Source of the DNA: Dehalococcoidia bacterium
GTDB lineage: Bacteria > Chloroflexota > Dehalococcoidia > Lucifugimonadales > Lucifugimonadaceae
Assembly (NCBI GenBank): GCA_030747175.1
Contig: JASLLE010000025.1
Location: 1-34,410, forward strand
Length of the DNA stretch: 34,410 bases
Direction of reading: 5' to 3'
Both the position numbers and the translations under genes were made by a program. Under the pieces are notes generated by a model. The model made no database searches. It had not been told where the DNA came from and saw only the letters and a program-made list of their open reading frames with translations. Shown here piece after piece: positions 1 through 7,926 of the stretch (positions are counted from its first letter, which is position 1; each line of letters opens with the position of its first letter).

Positions 1-2
1 GA

Positions 3-98
3 TGGAACCTGTTGGACTCCCTGGCGCAGGCGATCCAGCGTTCTGGTCTTCCCACCTGGCGCCCCGCCGGCCGACGTAAACAAACGCGCCCCTTATGA
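3..98 (+). CDS. possible C-terminal tail of an upstream gene (partial)
   Basis: An open frame enters from the left edge and ends at a TGA at 96-98. The 31 visible residues run from WNLLDSLAQAIQRSG to a basic tail ending in RPL. This looks like an amphipathic helix followed by an arginine-rich C-terminus, but no family can be recognised from so short a piece. It would be on the same strand as the 2-hydroxyacid dehydrogenase downstream. The other two forward frames close earlier or look less protein-like. This is a tentative call. Confidence 0.25.
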   Translation, partial: WNLLDSLAQAIQRSGLPTWRPAGRRKQTRPL

Positions 99-111
99 CC
101 GCCCGTCCCCG

Positions 112-117
112 TATACT
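112..117 (+). promoter_or_regulatory. candidate -10 box for the 2-hydroxyacid dehydrogenase
   Basis: TATACT matches the sigma-70 -10 consensus at five of six positions and lies 65 bp before the ATG at 183. No convincing -35 hexamer is found at 16-18 bp upstream, so this is a weak promoter call. Confidence 0.3.
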
Positions 118-182
118 TCGCCCGTCCTCACAATCCGCGCAATGATCGGTTCCCAGGCCGCCAGTTCAAGGAGATCCCTGAT

Positions 183-1247
183 ATGGCCCTCAAAGTCGTC
201 AACGTCGCACGTCCCATGTCCGACACCAGCATGTTCGAGGCCGCCGGGATCGAGGTCATTCAACACCCGGTCGATTCCACAACATCTAAAGCCGAGTACA
301 TCGATGTCCTTCGCGATGCCGATGGCGCAATGATCGGCACGCTCCCCGTCACCGATCGGGAAGTCTTCGAAGCGTGCCCCAATCTGAAGATCGTCAGTCG
401 GGCGGGGGTGGGGCTCGACTCTGTCGACCTGCCAGCCGCGACCGAGTTCGGGATCCTGGCCTGTAATTCGCCTGGAGTGAACACTTCCGAGGTTGCGGAC
501 CACGCCATGGCCCTGTTGTTGTCGCTGACACGGCTCGTGCGCGAGGCGGACGGCGCGGTCAAGGCCGGCAAGTGGAGTGACGACCCCGGGTCTATCGCGG
601 CGTTCAGACCCAACCTTCGCCGTATCGCCGGCAGCACCGTGGGAATCATCGGCCTTGGCAATATCGGACGAGCCTTCGCGAACCGCATACGGGGTTTCGG
701 CCCCGAGCGGATCATTTCGTACGATCCCTACGTTCCGCAGACGACGGCCGATCTTTACGGAATTCAACTGGTGTCCCTGGATGAACTCCTCACATCTGCC
801 GATTACATAACTATCCATACACCTTCGACGGGTGAGACACACCACCTGATTAATGCGGACACGCTGACGCAGATGAAGCCGACGGCCATCCTGATCAACT
901 GCGCCCGCGGGCCGATCGTCGATCCCGTGGCTCTCCAGTACGCGCTCCAGACCGGGCAGATCGAGGCGGCAGGGCTGGACGTGACGGAGACGGAACCGGT
1001 CGACGCAGAAGACCCGTTGCTGGGGGTCGACAACCTGGTCCTCACGCCACATATCGCCGGCTCATCACCGGTTTCTGGCATTGAGGGCAGCCGCAAACAG
1101 GCTGAGAACGTCTTGCTGGTGCTAACAGGGCGCCCGCCGCACGGGCTCGGCAACCCCGAGGTGATCAAAACGATCGCTGTGTTGCGCGCGACCGATGCCG
1201 GCCGCTGGGAAGGTATTCCGGACTTTTCGACCGCGCTGGCTCTGTAG
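183..1247 (+). CDS. D-isomer-specific 2-hydroxyacid dehydrogenase (phosphoglycerate dehydrogenase-like)
   Basis: This is a 354-residue cytoplasmic NAD-dependent oxidoreductase that interconverts D-2-hydroxyacids and 2-oxoacids. The dinucleotide-binding motif GLGNIG is at 157-162, followed by an acidic position (D181) in the SYDP stretch. The catalytic triad of the family is present: Arg242 in NCARG, Glu271 in TETEP, and His290 in TPHIAG. No C-terminal ACT domain follows, so it is the short form rather than the regulated SerA form. The ATG start is supported by AAGGAG at 168-173, nine bases upstream. The physiological substrate cannot be told from sequence: phosphoglycerate, glycerate and other hydroxyacids are all possible. 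Its sugar-acid neighbours (enolase-superfamily dehydratases, epimerase) make a catabolic role plausible. It converges on the epimerase across a 67-bp gap. Confidence 0.9.
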   Translation: MALKVVNVARPMSDTSMFEAAGIEVIQHPVDSTTSKAEYIDVLRDADGAMIGTLPVTDREVFEACPNLKIVSRAGVGLDSVDLPAATEFGILACNSPGVNTSEVADHAMALLLSLTRLVREADGAVKAGKWSDDPGSIAAFRPNLRRIAGSTVGIIGLGNIGRAFANRIRGFGPERIISYDPYVPQTTADLYGIQLVSLDELLTSADYITIHTPSTGETHHLINADTLTQMKPTAILINCARGPIVDPVALQYALQTGQIEAAGLDVTETEPVDAEDPLLGVDNLVLTPHIAGSSPVSGIEGSRKQAENVLLVLTGRPPHGLGNPEVIKTIAVLRATDAGRWEGIPDFSTALAL

Positions 1248-1261
1248 ACCGCGGAGATGTG

Positions 1262-1296
1262 AGAGGGGAGAGGGGAGAGGGGAGAACGCCCCTCTC
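1262..1296. terminator. hairpin with (AGAGGGG)3 tandem repeat between convergent genes
   Basis: Three tandem copies of the 7-mer AGAGGGG (1262-1282) are followed by a complementary CCCCTCTC. The last repeat pairs perfectly as GAGAGGGG (1275-1282) with CCCCTCTC (1289-1296) across a six-base loop. It lies in the 67-bp gap between two convergent genes and could act as a terminator in either direction, although no T-run follows. The 7-bp repeat register could allow slipped alternative hairpins. Confidence 0.5.
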
Positions 1297-1314
1297 GTCA
1301 TGGCCGCTGGGGCT

Positions 1315-2187
1315 TTACGCCTCGCGCCATGCTACCCGGGGATTCCAGCCGAGGACTCGTCGCGCCTTTTCTATGCTCAGGGCCGAGTTGTAACCTTCCA
1401 GATCTCCCCTGATCTCGGCGTCCGGGTAGGCCTCACGCACGAGGTCGATCGTCGGGACGTTTGCGCTCGTGTCGGGTGCATTGATGAAAAAGGCCTCGTG
1501 CCCGTCCCAGTCCTTTTCAATCGCCAGGCGGCAGGCCGTTGCGGCCTCTTCAAGATCAGTCCAGCCCCAGAAGTGCTTCGGCGCCTTCTCATCGATCATG
1601 CCTTCGCCGACCCGTGATCGCATCTCCGCCTGGCGCTCTCTCGTCAACAGGGCATGGAACCGCATCGATGCGATCTGCACCCCGCCCGGCCGCCGCCTCA
1701 CGAACGCTTCCGCCATCTCCTCGCCAAGCCATTTGCTCTGCGAATAAGCGTCCTCGGCAAGGGTTGATTGCTCCTCGTCGATCGGGAAATAGGGTCTCGA
1801 TGTGATATCCATCGAGTAAACGGCGCCTATGGCGTTTACCGACGAGGCCATCACGATCTTTCTCACCCCGTGGATTTCGGCGGATTCAAGAACCGCCCAG
1901 TTGGACAGCATGTTCACGCGGAACACCTCGAACTCGGACGCGATATTCGGGTTCGTTATTGCCGCCATGTGGATGACGGCATCGCACCCCCGCATGGCCG
2001 ATGTCACCTGGCCGATGTCCGTCGTGTCCACGAACTTGAAGGCGGATTCCCCTGCCTTCCCCCTCGTGTCTGGCGCGTCCGGGGGAGCGCTCCGATCGGC
2101 TCGGACCACCTCGTAGCCATGTGAGACGAGGTCATCCGCTATGGCCGTGCCGGCAAGTCCGGCTCCGCCTGTTACAAGGACTTTCAT
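1315..2187 (-). CDS. NAD-dependent epimerase/dehydratase family protein (extended SDR)
   Basis: This 290-residue extended short-chain dehydrogenase uses NAD(P) on a sugar or sugar-acid substrate. The Rossmann motif TGGAGLAG is at 6-13, the catalytic serine lies in MASSVNA (115-116), and the YxxxK pair is Y148/K152 in YSQSK. The open frame continues upstream to 2352. The ATG at 2187 is preferred because the Rossmann strand MKVLVTGG begins there and the upstream residues are cysteine-rich and unlike the family. Length and layout resemble uronate dehydrogenase-like members, but the substrate is not determined. It converges on the hydroxyacid dehydrogenase and is divergent from the DUF1445 gene, with a 271-bp gap on that side. 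Confidence 0.85.
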   Translation of the reverse strand: MKVLVTGGAGLAGTAIADDLVSHGYEVVRADRSAPPDAPDTRGKAGESAFKFVDTTDIGQVTSAMRGCDAVIHMAAITNPNIASEFEVFRVNMLSNWAVLESAEIHGVRKIVMASSVNAIGAVYSMDITSRPYFPIDEEQSTLAEDAYSQSKWLGEEMAEAFVRRRPGGVQIASMRFHALLTRERQAEMRSRVGEGMIDEKAPKHFWGWTDLEEAATACRLAIEKDWDGHEAFFINAPDTSANVPTIDLVREAYPDAEIRGDLEGYNSALSIEKARRVLGWNPRVAWREA

Positions 2188-2244
2188 GTCGTAGGCGCCT
2201 TTTCGATTAAGTTGGTGCAAGCCCGATAAACATCTCAGAGATGC

Positions 2245-2263
2245 CCTCTCCTGGCCGGAGAGG
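2245..2263. repeat. family A intergenic palindrome, copy A2 (diverged)
   Basis: CCTCTCC (2245-2251) and GGAGAGG (2257-2263) form a 7-bp stem with a TGGCC loop, followed by a GGGGTGTGGGA-like flank. It resembles the other family A copies (5216-5233, 26822-26829, 33522-33540) but lies between divergent genes. Confidence 0.5.
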
Positions 2264-2390
2264 CCGGGGTGTGGGACACGCTCGTCGTGGCAACACATCA
2301 CGCATCGGTGACAGATTTTCAGATCACCGCACAGATCGGCTTCACGTGACATCCTAAACGTCCGTATGCACGTGATTGCGCCGGACTTCG

Positions 2391-2419
2391 TTGACCGGTC
2401 ACCAGCGCGCTCCTACCAT
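2391..2419 (+). promoter_or_regulatory. sigma-70-type promoter of the DUF1445-DUF4392 genes
   Basis: TTGACC (2391-2396) and TACCAT (2414-2419) are separated by exactly 17 bp. The predicted transcription start near 2426 leaves a leader of about 33 bases before the ATG at 2459. The same TTGAC / 17 bp / TACCAT arrangement occurs on the minus strand at 17008-17036, which strengthens both calls. It also excludes the earlier in-frame start at 2366. Confidence 0.6.
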
Positions 2420-2458
2420 GCACATAGCTTTAAGGAATCGCACCCACTGGAGCCAACC

Positions 2459-3262
2459 ATGACAAGCACAAGCACAAAAGTCCCGGTTACCTCCGCCGAG
2501 GCGCGTGCCGAGTTTCGAGAGAACCGTCTCGCTCAACCCACTTCCGGGATGGCGCCCGGGTTCGTCCAGGCGAACCTGGCGATACTGCCCCGGGAGTCGG
2601 CCTTCGAGTTCTTGCTGTTCTGCCAGCGCAATCCGAAGCCATGCCCCGTGATCGACGTGATCGAAGCCGGCAGTGTTGAACCGAAGATAAGCACGCCGGG
2701 CGCAGATATCCGAACCGACGGCCCCCGATATCTCGTCTATCGCGATGGAGTAGCCACGGATGAGCTACTGGACCTGAAATCGGTGTGGCGGGACGATCTC
2801 GTGAGCTTTCTCCTGGGTTGCAGCTTTTCGTTCGAGCACGCCCTTATCGAGAACGGAATCACGCTTCCGCACTGGGAGACCGATAAGAACGTTGCCATGT
2901 TCAGGACAAACTTGCAGACCACTCCCGCCGGTCCGTTTTCGGGACCTATGGTGGTTTCGATGCGCTGGATTCCGGTGGACAAGGTCGTCCGGGCCGTTCA
3001 GGCGACGACCCGTTTCCCGAACACCCACGGCGCGCCGGTCCACGTCGGAAACCCGGAAGCGATCGGCGTGGCTGATCCCATGAAACCGGATTTCGGTGAT
3101 TCATGGGAGCCCGCCCATCCATCAGACGTCCCCGTGTTCTGGGCTTGCGGTGTCACCCCGCAGGCGGTGGCGATGGCCTCGAAGCCGCCGCTGATGATCA
3201 CGCACGCGCCGGGCCACATGTTTCTCACCGATCTGAGAGACGAAGACCTGGCGGTTCTTTAG
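2459..3262 (+). CDS. DUF1445 family protein (putative hydro-lyase; D-glutamate cyclase N-terminal-domain homologue)
   Basis: This 267-residue protein spans essentially the full DUF1445 (YcsI-type, PF07286) domain. Family hallmarks are visible: a TSGMAPGFVQANLAILP stretch near residues 28-44, FLLFCQRNPKPCPV with a conserved cysteine, then FLLGCSFSFEHAL, and a C-terminal ITHAPGHMFLTD. In animals the same domain is fused to DUF4392 in D-glutamate cyclase, which makes 5-oxo-D-proline from D-glutamate. Here the DUF4392 partner is the next gene, 101 bp downstream. Many bacterial members are annotated only as putative hydro-lyases, so activity on D-glutamate is inference. The ATG at 2459 has GGAG at 2449-2452 and sits just after a promoter; the frame is open further upstream but lacks similarity there. 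Confidence 0.85.
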   Translation: MTSTSTKVPVTSAEARAEFRENRLAQPTSGMAPGFVQANLAILPRESAFEFLLFCQRNPKPCPVIDVIEAGSVEPKISTPGADIRTDGPRYLVYRDGVATDELLDLKSVWRDDLVSFLLGCSFSFEHALIENGITLPHWETDKNVAMFRTNLQTTPAGPFSGPMVVSMRWIPVDKVVRAVQATTRFPNTHGAPVHVGNPEAIGVADPMKPDFGDSWEPAHPSDVPVFWACGVTPQAVAMASKPPLMITHAPGHMFLTDLRDEDLAVL

Positions 3263-3363
3263 GGCGTTGATTTAAGAAGGCGGTCCGCTGTGGACGGGTC
3301 ACGGCCGCCGCCCGGTTTCTTCGAGTACCCGCACAGCTTCGAGACGGTAAAAGGACACCTGAA

Positions 3364-4212
3364 ATGCCCACCATTGAGGACATCATCCTCCAGAAGGACG
3401 GCCGCAACATCTCGGCACTCCGTCCGTACCTGCTTTCCAACTACGTTGAGGATGCCGCGGACTTGATCCTGGAACATCCCGGCAAGGCATTGATCGTCAC
3501 CGGGTTCTACATCGTTTACGCCAGTGCGCCGGAGACCGACGGCCCGCCCGGAGCGGCTGCGATAGGCGAAGCGCTTTCCCGAATCGGTTACGAGGTCGCA
3601 TACGTGACCGATAAATACTCGATGGACGCCATGAAATCGGTGGCCGGCGATAAACGGGTGATCGATTTTCCCGTAGCCGACCACAAGGAATCGGCGGAAG
3701 CAGCTCGCAGGATTATCGAGACCGAGAAACCATCGGTCGTGATCGCAATCGAGCGCGCCGGACTGGTCGGAGACGGCACTTTCCGGAACATGCACGGAAC
3801 GGATATCTCTGAGTACAACGCCAAGATCGACCACCTGTTCGATCAGCACCCGTACAGCGTGGGGATCGGGGATGGCGGCAACGAGATCGGGATGGGCAAC
3901 CTGCGGGACGAGGCGGCCAGCATCGACCGATTGCCGGACGACCCCTGCGTGACGCAGACGACGAAACTCATGATCGCCTCGGTGTCCAACTGGGGCGGTT
4001 ACGGTCTTGCTGCGGCGTTGTCTCTCAAGAAAGGCGAAAACCTGCTACCGAGCGTTGAGGAGGAGAACGGTTGGGTGTACGCGGCGTACGAAACCGGGGC
4101 CGTGGATGGTCCAACGGGAGAGCACCGGGCCTACGTAGACGGCTTCCCGCTGGACGAATACAACTCATGTCTCACCGATCTGCACGAGCATGTAAACGCC
4201 GCTCTGGCATGA
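3364..4212 (+). CDS. DUF4392 family protein (D-glutamate cyclase C-terminal-domain homologue)
   Basis: This 282-residue protein matches the DUF4392 family (PF14336). Recognisable blocks in order are VTGFYI, then ETDGPPGA (about 58-65), VIAIERAG with a catalytic-looking Glu/Arg pair, the glycine-rich GDGGNEIGMG near 174-183, and SNWGGYGLAAAL near 221-232. In animal D-glutamate cyclase this domain follows DUF1445 on one polypeptide; here the two domains are adjacent genes in the same order. A joint role in opening or closing the ring of a D-amino or oxo acid is therefore likely. Glutamate as the substrate is inferred. The start has AAGGA at 3351-3355, eight bases before the ATG. It is probably cotranscribed with the DUF1445 gene. 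Confidence 0.85.
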   Translation: MPTIEDIILQKDGRNISALRPYLLSNYVEDAADLILEHPGKALIVTGFYIVYASAPETDGPPGAAAIGEALSRIGYEVAYVTDKYSMDAMKSVAGDKRVIDFPVADHKESAEAARRIIETEKPSVVIAIERAGLVGDGTFRNMHGTDISEYNAKIDHLFDQHPYSVGIGDGGNEIGMGNLRDEAASIDRLPDDPCVTQTTKLMIASVSNWGGYGLAAALSLKKGENLLPSVEEENGWVYAAYETGAVDGPTGEHRAYVDGFPLDEYNSCLTDLHEHVNAALA

Positions 4213-4363
4213 CGGCCTCACCTACCCGGGAATAGAGATGAAGATCGCTCAACAGATGCGGGCTCAAATCTCAGCAGTCCTTTGCGGTTTTTCACGATAT
4301 TTTCGGTGACGCCTCATCGATCGACATTGGTACGGCCTAGCACAGTGCTTAAAAGGAACACCC

Positions 4364-5155
4364 ATGCCCGGAAGACTTGATGGCAAGGTAGCGATAGTTA
4401 CCGGCGGCAACAGTGGAATCGGGGAAGCGACGGCACACCTGTTTGCCCGCGAGGGAGCGAAGGTCGCCTTGATGGCGCGCCGTGAAGGCGAGGGGGCGCG
4501 TGTCCAGGACGCTATCCGCGGCGAAGGCGGCGAGGCGACATACATCCAGTGCGATGTGACGGATCGCGGCGCGGTCGATTCCGCGGTCGCGAAGGCCGTG
4601 GCTACTTACGGCGGAGTGGACGTGCTGTTCAACAACGCCGGGCACGGCGCACGCGGTAACTTCCCGGATGAAGAAGATGACGCATGGGACAGCGTGATCC
4701 AGGTCAATCTGAACGGGACGTTCTACATGTCCCGCGCCGCCTGGCCACACCTCATTGAATCCGGGTCCGGCGCGATCGTCAATATGTCGTCGATCGCCGC
4801 TGTAATCGGTTTCAGCAAGAACATGTACGACCTGAGCGGGCGTGGAGTGCCTTCCTCGTCTTACTACGTCGCCAAGGCTGGAATCGACGCCTTCACCCGG
4901 TATTGCGCGGGCAGGGGTGGGGAGCACAACATCCGCGTGAACTGCGTCCGGCCGGGCCAGATCATCACGCCCGGGGCGACCGGTGGAACCGACACCCACG
5001 TGTTCAAGGCCGTATTCGACGCCACGCAGATACTCGACGGCCCGGGCTACCCGGAAGACGTCGCAAACGTGGTGTTGTTCCTCGCGTCAAGCGATGCGCG
5101 ATTCCTGACCGGAGAGATCATCAATATCGACGGCGGAACACCGCGGAAGTTGTAA
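4364..5155 (+). CDS. SDR family NAD(P)-dependent oxidoreductase
   Basis: This is a 263-residue classical short-chain dehydrogenase. The cofactor motif TGGNSGIG is near 13-20, NNAG near 90-93, the catalytic serine is in NMSSIAA, and the YxxxK motif is YVAKA, here preceded by a second Tyr. The C-terminal end GEIINIDGGTPRKL is typical of the 3-oxoacyl reductase/sugar dehydrogenase group. An insert of about ten residues (FSKNMYDLSGRGV) separates the catalytic Ser from Tyr. The ATG follows AAAAGGA (4351-4357) at seven bases. Substrate is unknown. It lies 151 bp after the DUF4392 gene and may share its transcript; I saw no strong promoter between them. Confidence 0.88.
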   Translation: MPGRLDGKVAIVTGGNSGIGEATAHLFAREGAKVALMARREGEGARVQDAIRGEGGEATYIQCDVTDRGAVDSAVAKAVATYGGVDVLFNNAGHGARGNFPDEEDDAWDSVIQVNLNGTFYMSRAAWPHLIESGSGAIVNMSSIAAVIGFSKNMYDLSGRGVPSSSYYVAKAGIDAFTRYCAGRGGEHNIRVNCVRPGQIITPGATGGTDTHVFKAVFDATQILDGPGYPEDVANVVLFLASSDARFLTGEIINIDGGTPRKL

Positions 5156-5215
5156 ATGTTGTTGAGTTATTTCCGTGCAGGCGTTTCGTAGATAACATGC
5201 CCTGATTAACGATCC

Positions 5216-5249
5216 CCTCTCCCCTGGGAGAGGATTCAGGTGAGGGGAA
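5216..5249. repeat. family A intergenic palindrome, copy A3
   Basis: CCTCTCCC (5216-5223) and GGGAGAGG (5226-5233) form a near-perfect palindrome with two bases between, followed by ATTCAGGTGAGGGG. The same palindrome and AGGTGAGGG flank recur at 33522-33559. It lies between the convergent SDR and dehydratase genes and could form a terminator hairpin in either direction. Confidence 0.7.
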
Positions 5250-5256
5250 CAGTGTC

Positions 5257-5273
5257 GGATCGCAATCCGATCC
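5257..5273. terminator. hairpin between convergent genes
   Basis: GGATCG (5257-5262) and CGATCC (5268-5273) pair across a five-base loop CAATC. There is no T-run, but it is one of three hairpins stacked in this convergent gap. Confidence 0.35.
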
Positions 5274-5295
5274 TGAGTCCAGCGCGTCGGTCCAG

Positions 5296-5361
5296 GGACT
5301 GCGTTCGTCCACGCCAGGGCGGAGCAAGCCCCGCCCTACGGTGCGATAGATGCCGCAGTCC
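5296..5361. repeat. family B intergenic element, copy B1 (nested inverted repeats)
   Basis: A central hairpin pairs AGGGCGG (5316-5322) with CCGCCCT (5331-5337) around AGCAAGCC. Outside it, GGACTGCG (5296-5303) is inverted as CGCAGTCC (5354-5361). The core GGGCGGAGCAAGCCCC recurs at 11054-11069. The 66-bp unit has no coding capacity and looks like a small palindromic dispersed repeat. Confidence 0.65.
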
Positions 5362-5382
5362 ACACCTTGTCTTTTATCAGCC

Positions 5383-6534
5383 CTACGACCAGTAAGTCTC
5401 CTGCACGGAACCCATCGCACCGTCGCCCGCTCGCCATACGGCGCCGTCCGGGTCCCACGGGTTTGCCTCAAGCCACTCTTCGTTTAACTCGACACCGTGT
5501 CCCGGTGTCTCCGGAAGCGGGAAGAAACCGTCTTCCTGTATCGGCGCCGTGCCGGAAGTCGCGTCCTGGAACCACGGGTGCAGCCCGCCCTCCTGGATCA
5601 TGAAGTTTGGCGTGCAGGCGTCGAGTTGAAGCGCGGCGGCCGTGCAGATTGGTCCATACGGGTTGTGCGGCTGGAAGCCCACGTAGTGCGCCTCCGCCAT
5701 TGCGGCGATCTTCTTCAACTCCAGGATCCCGCCCGCCTGGACGATATCCGGCTGGATCATCGCCACGATCTGGCGTTGCAGCAGGTCTGTGTAGTCCCAC
5801 TTCGTAAATAGCCGTTCGCCAGTGGCGAGCGGGATGTTCACCGCTTCTGCGACACGCTGGAGCGCATCGATGTTCTGAGGCGGAACCGGCTCTTCCATCA
5901 CGAAGGGCCGGTACTCTTCGATCTCGTTGGCCATGTGAATCGCCGCGGCAGGAGCCAGGCGTCCGTGAACCTCGAGCAGGAGTTCGACGTCGTCTCCGAC
6001 GGCCTCCCGGACGGCTTTCATCTTGGCGATAGCGTGCCGTTCCGCGTCACGCTGGAGGAAGATGCCGGTGTGATCGAACGGGTCGCCTTTTAGTGCCGTC
6101 AAACCCTGTTCGACGAACCCCATCGCACGTTCCACGGCCAGCTCCGGCGTATCGCCGTCCCAGCGGCCGTACGTCCAGATCCTGTCCCTCATCTTGCCGC
6201 CAAGCAACTGGTACACCGGTACGCCCAGCGCCTTGCCCTTGATGTCCCACAGGGCGATCTCGATGCCACTGATCGCCGACATCTGTATCACGCCTCCGCG
6301 TACGTGGAAGTGATGGTAAAGGCGCTGCCAGTGCTCCTCGATGCGTCCCGGGTCTTTGCCAACGAGGGTTTCGCCGAACTCGTTGACCATCTCGGCGACG
6401 GCATGCGGACCACAGGTCGCCTCGCCCCAGCCGGTGACCCCCTCGTCCGTCTCGATCTTGACGTAAACGTAATTACGGCTGCCGAACGGCGTCTTCGCTG
6501 AGCTTGGAATTGCCCTGACACTGGTGATTTTCAT
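5383..6534 (-). CDS. enolase-superfamily dehydratase, galactonate dehydratase-like (paralog 1)
   Basis: This 383-residue member of the mandelate racemase/muconate lactonizing enzyme group probably dehydrates a sugar acid to a 2-keto-3-deoxy acid. An N-terminal capping domain (about 1-115) is followed by the barrel. Predicted metal ligands are Glu188 in EVHGR, Glu214 in MEEP and Glu240 in ATGE, and the acid/base histidines are His190 and His290 (QPHNPYGP). These spacings (26, 26 and 50 residues) equal those of E. coli D-galactonate dehydratase, but its first ligand is Asp while this one is Glu. A barrel KxK motif is absent, as in that subgroup. The ATG has GAGGAG eight bases upstream. It follows its close paralog by 70 bp and is probably cotranscribed with it. 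The natural substrate is not predictable. Confidence 0.88.
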   Translation of the reverse strand: MKITSVRAIPSSAKTPFGSRNYVYVKIETDEGVTGWGEATCGPHAVAEMVNEFGETLVGKDPGRIEEHWQRLYHHFHVRGGVIQMSAISGIEIALWDIKGKALGVPVYQLLGGKMRDRIWTYGRWDGDTPELAVERAMGFVEQGLTALKGDPFDHTGIFLQRDAERHAIAKMKAVREAVGDDVELLLEVHGRLAPAAAIHMANEIEEYRPFVMEEPVPPQNIDALQRVAEAVNIPLATGERLFTKWDYTDLLQRQIVAMIQPDIVQAGGILELKKIAAMAEAHYVGFQPHNPYGPICTAAALQLDACTPNFMIQEGGLHPWFQDATSGTAPIQEDGFFPLPETPGHGVELNEEWLEANPWDPDGAVWRAGDGAMGSVQETYWS

Positions 6535-6604
6535 GATTTGATCTCCTCAGAGATCGGACGGGATTGGTGGAAGTCAACTGGTGTGTACGGGTAAGCCGGG
6601 GACC

Positions 6605-7771
6605 TCATGCCCACTCGGTTTGCTGCATCGAAGGCCAGTACGCCGCGCGCGCATATCCTTCCGGGGTTACGTTCTCGACCGGGGGATTGGCCCGTAGAAC
6701 GGCCTCGTCCATCTCGATCCCGATCCCCGGTCCGGTCGGCAGGTCGAAGAACCCGTCCTTCTGCTTCGGGAACTCTCCGACCACGACCTCGTCAAACCAG
6801 TTGCCGTGGCCGCCCTCCTGGATCATGAAGTTGGGCGTGCATGCGTCCACCTGGAGCGCCGCCATCGAGTTGACGGGGCCGTACGGGTTGTGTGGCTGGA
6901 ACCCCACGTAGTGGGCCTCCGCCATAGCGGCGATCTTCTTTAGCTCCAGGATGCCCCCGGCGTGCCCGATGTCCGGTTGGATCATCGCGACCACCTGTTG
7001 TTCAAGCAGGTCGGTGAATTCCCATTTGCTGTAAAGACGTTCGCCCGTCGCCAGCGGAACGTTGATCGCCTCGGCGACGCGTCTCATGGCGGCGACGTTC
7101 TGAGGAGGAACGACTTCTTCAAACACAAAGGGCCGGTACTCCTCGATCGCAAGACCGACTCGGATTGCAGCCGCCGGGGCCAGACGTCCATGTGTTTCGA
7201 CCAGCAGCTCCACATCGTCACCCACCGCTTCCCGTACCGCCTTTAGCTTGGCGACAGCGTCACGCTCAGACTGCACGGAACTGAACAGCCCCTGGTGACC
7301 GAACGGATCGCCCTTGAGCGCGGTCAACCCGGTCGCTACCTCCCGCAGGGCGTGCTCGACACACTCCTCCGGTGATGCGCCGTCCCACCGGCCATAAGTC
7401 CAGATCCTGTCGCGCATCGCGCCGCCCAGCAGTTCGTACACTGGGACGCCGAGCGCTTTGCCCTTGATGTCCCAGAGAGCGATCTCGATACCGCTGATGG
7501 CGGCCATCTGAATCACCCCGCCGCGGACGTTGTGATACAGGTGATAAAGCCTCTGCCAGTGCTCTTCAATCCGGTGCGGGTCTTTGCCGATCAACGTTGC
7601 GCCGATCTCGTCCACCATCCCGGCCACGATCAGCGGGCCGCAGGTCGATTCACCCCAGCCCGTGATTCCCTCATCCGTCTCGATCTTCACGTATACGAAA
7701 TTACGCCGGTTCCCCCGCTGATCGGTGGCCGGTTGTGCGCTTTTAATCCCCTCGACGTTTGTGATCTTCAC
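6605..7771 (-). CDS. enolase-superfamily dehydratase, galactonate dehydratase-like (paralog 2)
   Basis: This 388-residue paralog is the first gene of the tandem pair. Whole blocks are identical or nearly so to paralog 1, including GGVIQM, GIEIALWDIKGKALGVPVY, RIWTYGRWDG and LELKKIAAMAEAHYVGFQPHNPYGP. Predicted ligands are Glu192 (ETHGR), Glu218 and Glu244, with His194 and His294 as acid/base residues. The N-terminal 20s loop is about five residues longer and the C-terminal tail differs (ending TEWA), consistent with a different substrate pocket. The start codon is GTG, set by the conserved MKIT opening; the Shine-Dalgarno is weak. It is divergent from the universal stress gene with a 155-bp gap. 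The exact sugar acid handled is unknown. Confidence 0.88.
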   Translation of the reverse strand: MKITNVEGIKSAQPATDQRGNRRNFVYVKIETDEGITGWGESTCGPLIVAGMVDEIGATLIGKDPHRIEEHWQRLYHLYHNVRGGVIQMAAISGIEIALWDIKGKALGVPVYELLGGAMRDRIWTYGRWDGASPEECVEHALREVATGLTALKGDPFGHQGLFSSVQSERDAVAKLKAVREAVGDDVELLVETHGRLAPAAAIRVGLAIEEYRPFVFEEVVPPQNVAAMRRVAEAINVPLATGERLYSKWEFTDLLEQQVVAMIQPDIGHAGGILELKKIAAMAEAHYVGFQPHNPYGPVNSMAALQVDACTPNFMIQEGGHGNWFDEVVVGEFPKQKDGFFDLPTGPGIGIEMDEAVLRANPPVENVTPEGYARAAYWPSMQQTEWA

Positions 7772-7796
7772 AGTTGCACTCGCTTGTTTTTTCTGT

Positions 7797-7824
7797 GTGA
7801 CACGGTCATAACCGGTTGTAGGCT
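7797..7824 (+). promoter_or_regulatory. candidate promoter of the universal stress protein gene
   Basis: GTGACA (7797-7802) and TAGGCT (7819-7824) are 16 bp apart. The spacer contains the perfect 8-bp palindrome AACCGGTT (7810-7817), a possible operator. The downstream leader would be about 95 bases. Weaker than the promoters at 2391 and 17008. Confidence 0.35.
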
Positions 7825-7926
7825 CAACCCGGTCGGCGCAAACTTACGCCACCCGGTGAATCCGCGCCAGTGCGCGGCGATTCGTAACCGGCAATCGTGG
7901 CGATGCCCCACGGAGATAACCGACGC

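Noticed and set aside
93-1052. 319-codon minus-strand frame opposite the 2-hydroxyacid dehydrogenase
   Set aside because: It is antisense to a gene with clear motifs, rich in Arg/His/Asp with no recognisable fold, as expected of a shadow frame in GC-rich DNA.
1262-1282. AGAGGGG tandem repeat as a CRISPR or origin iteron
   Set aside because: Three 7-bp units with no spacers or cas genes and no replication genes nearby; better explained as part of a hairpin between convergent genes.
2366-2458. Longer start of the DUF1445 protein
   Set aside because: The predicted promoter at 2391-2419 would lie inside it, and the extra residues are not family-like.
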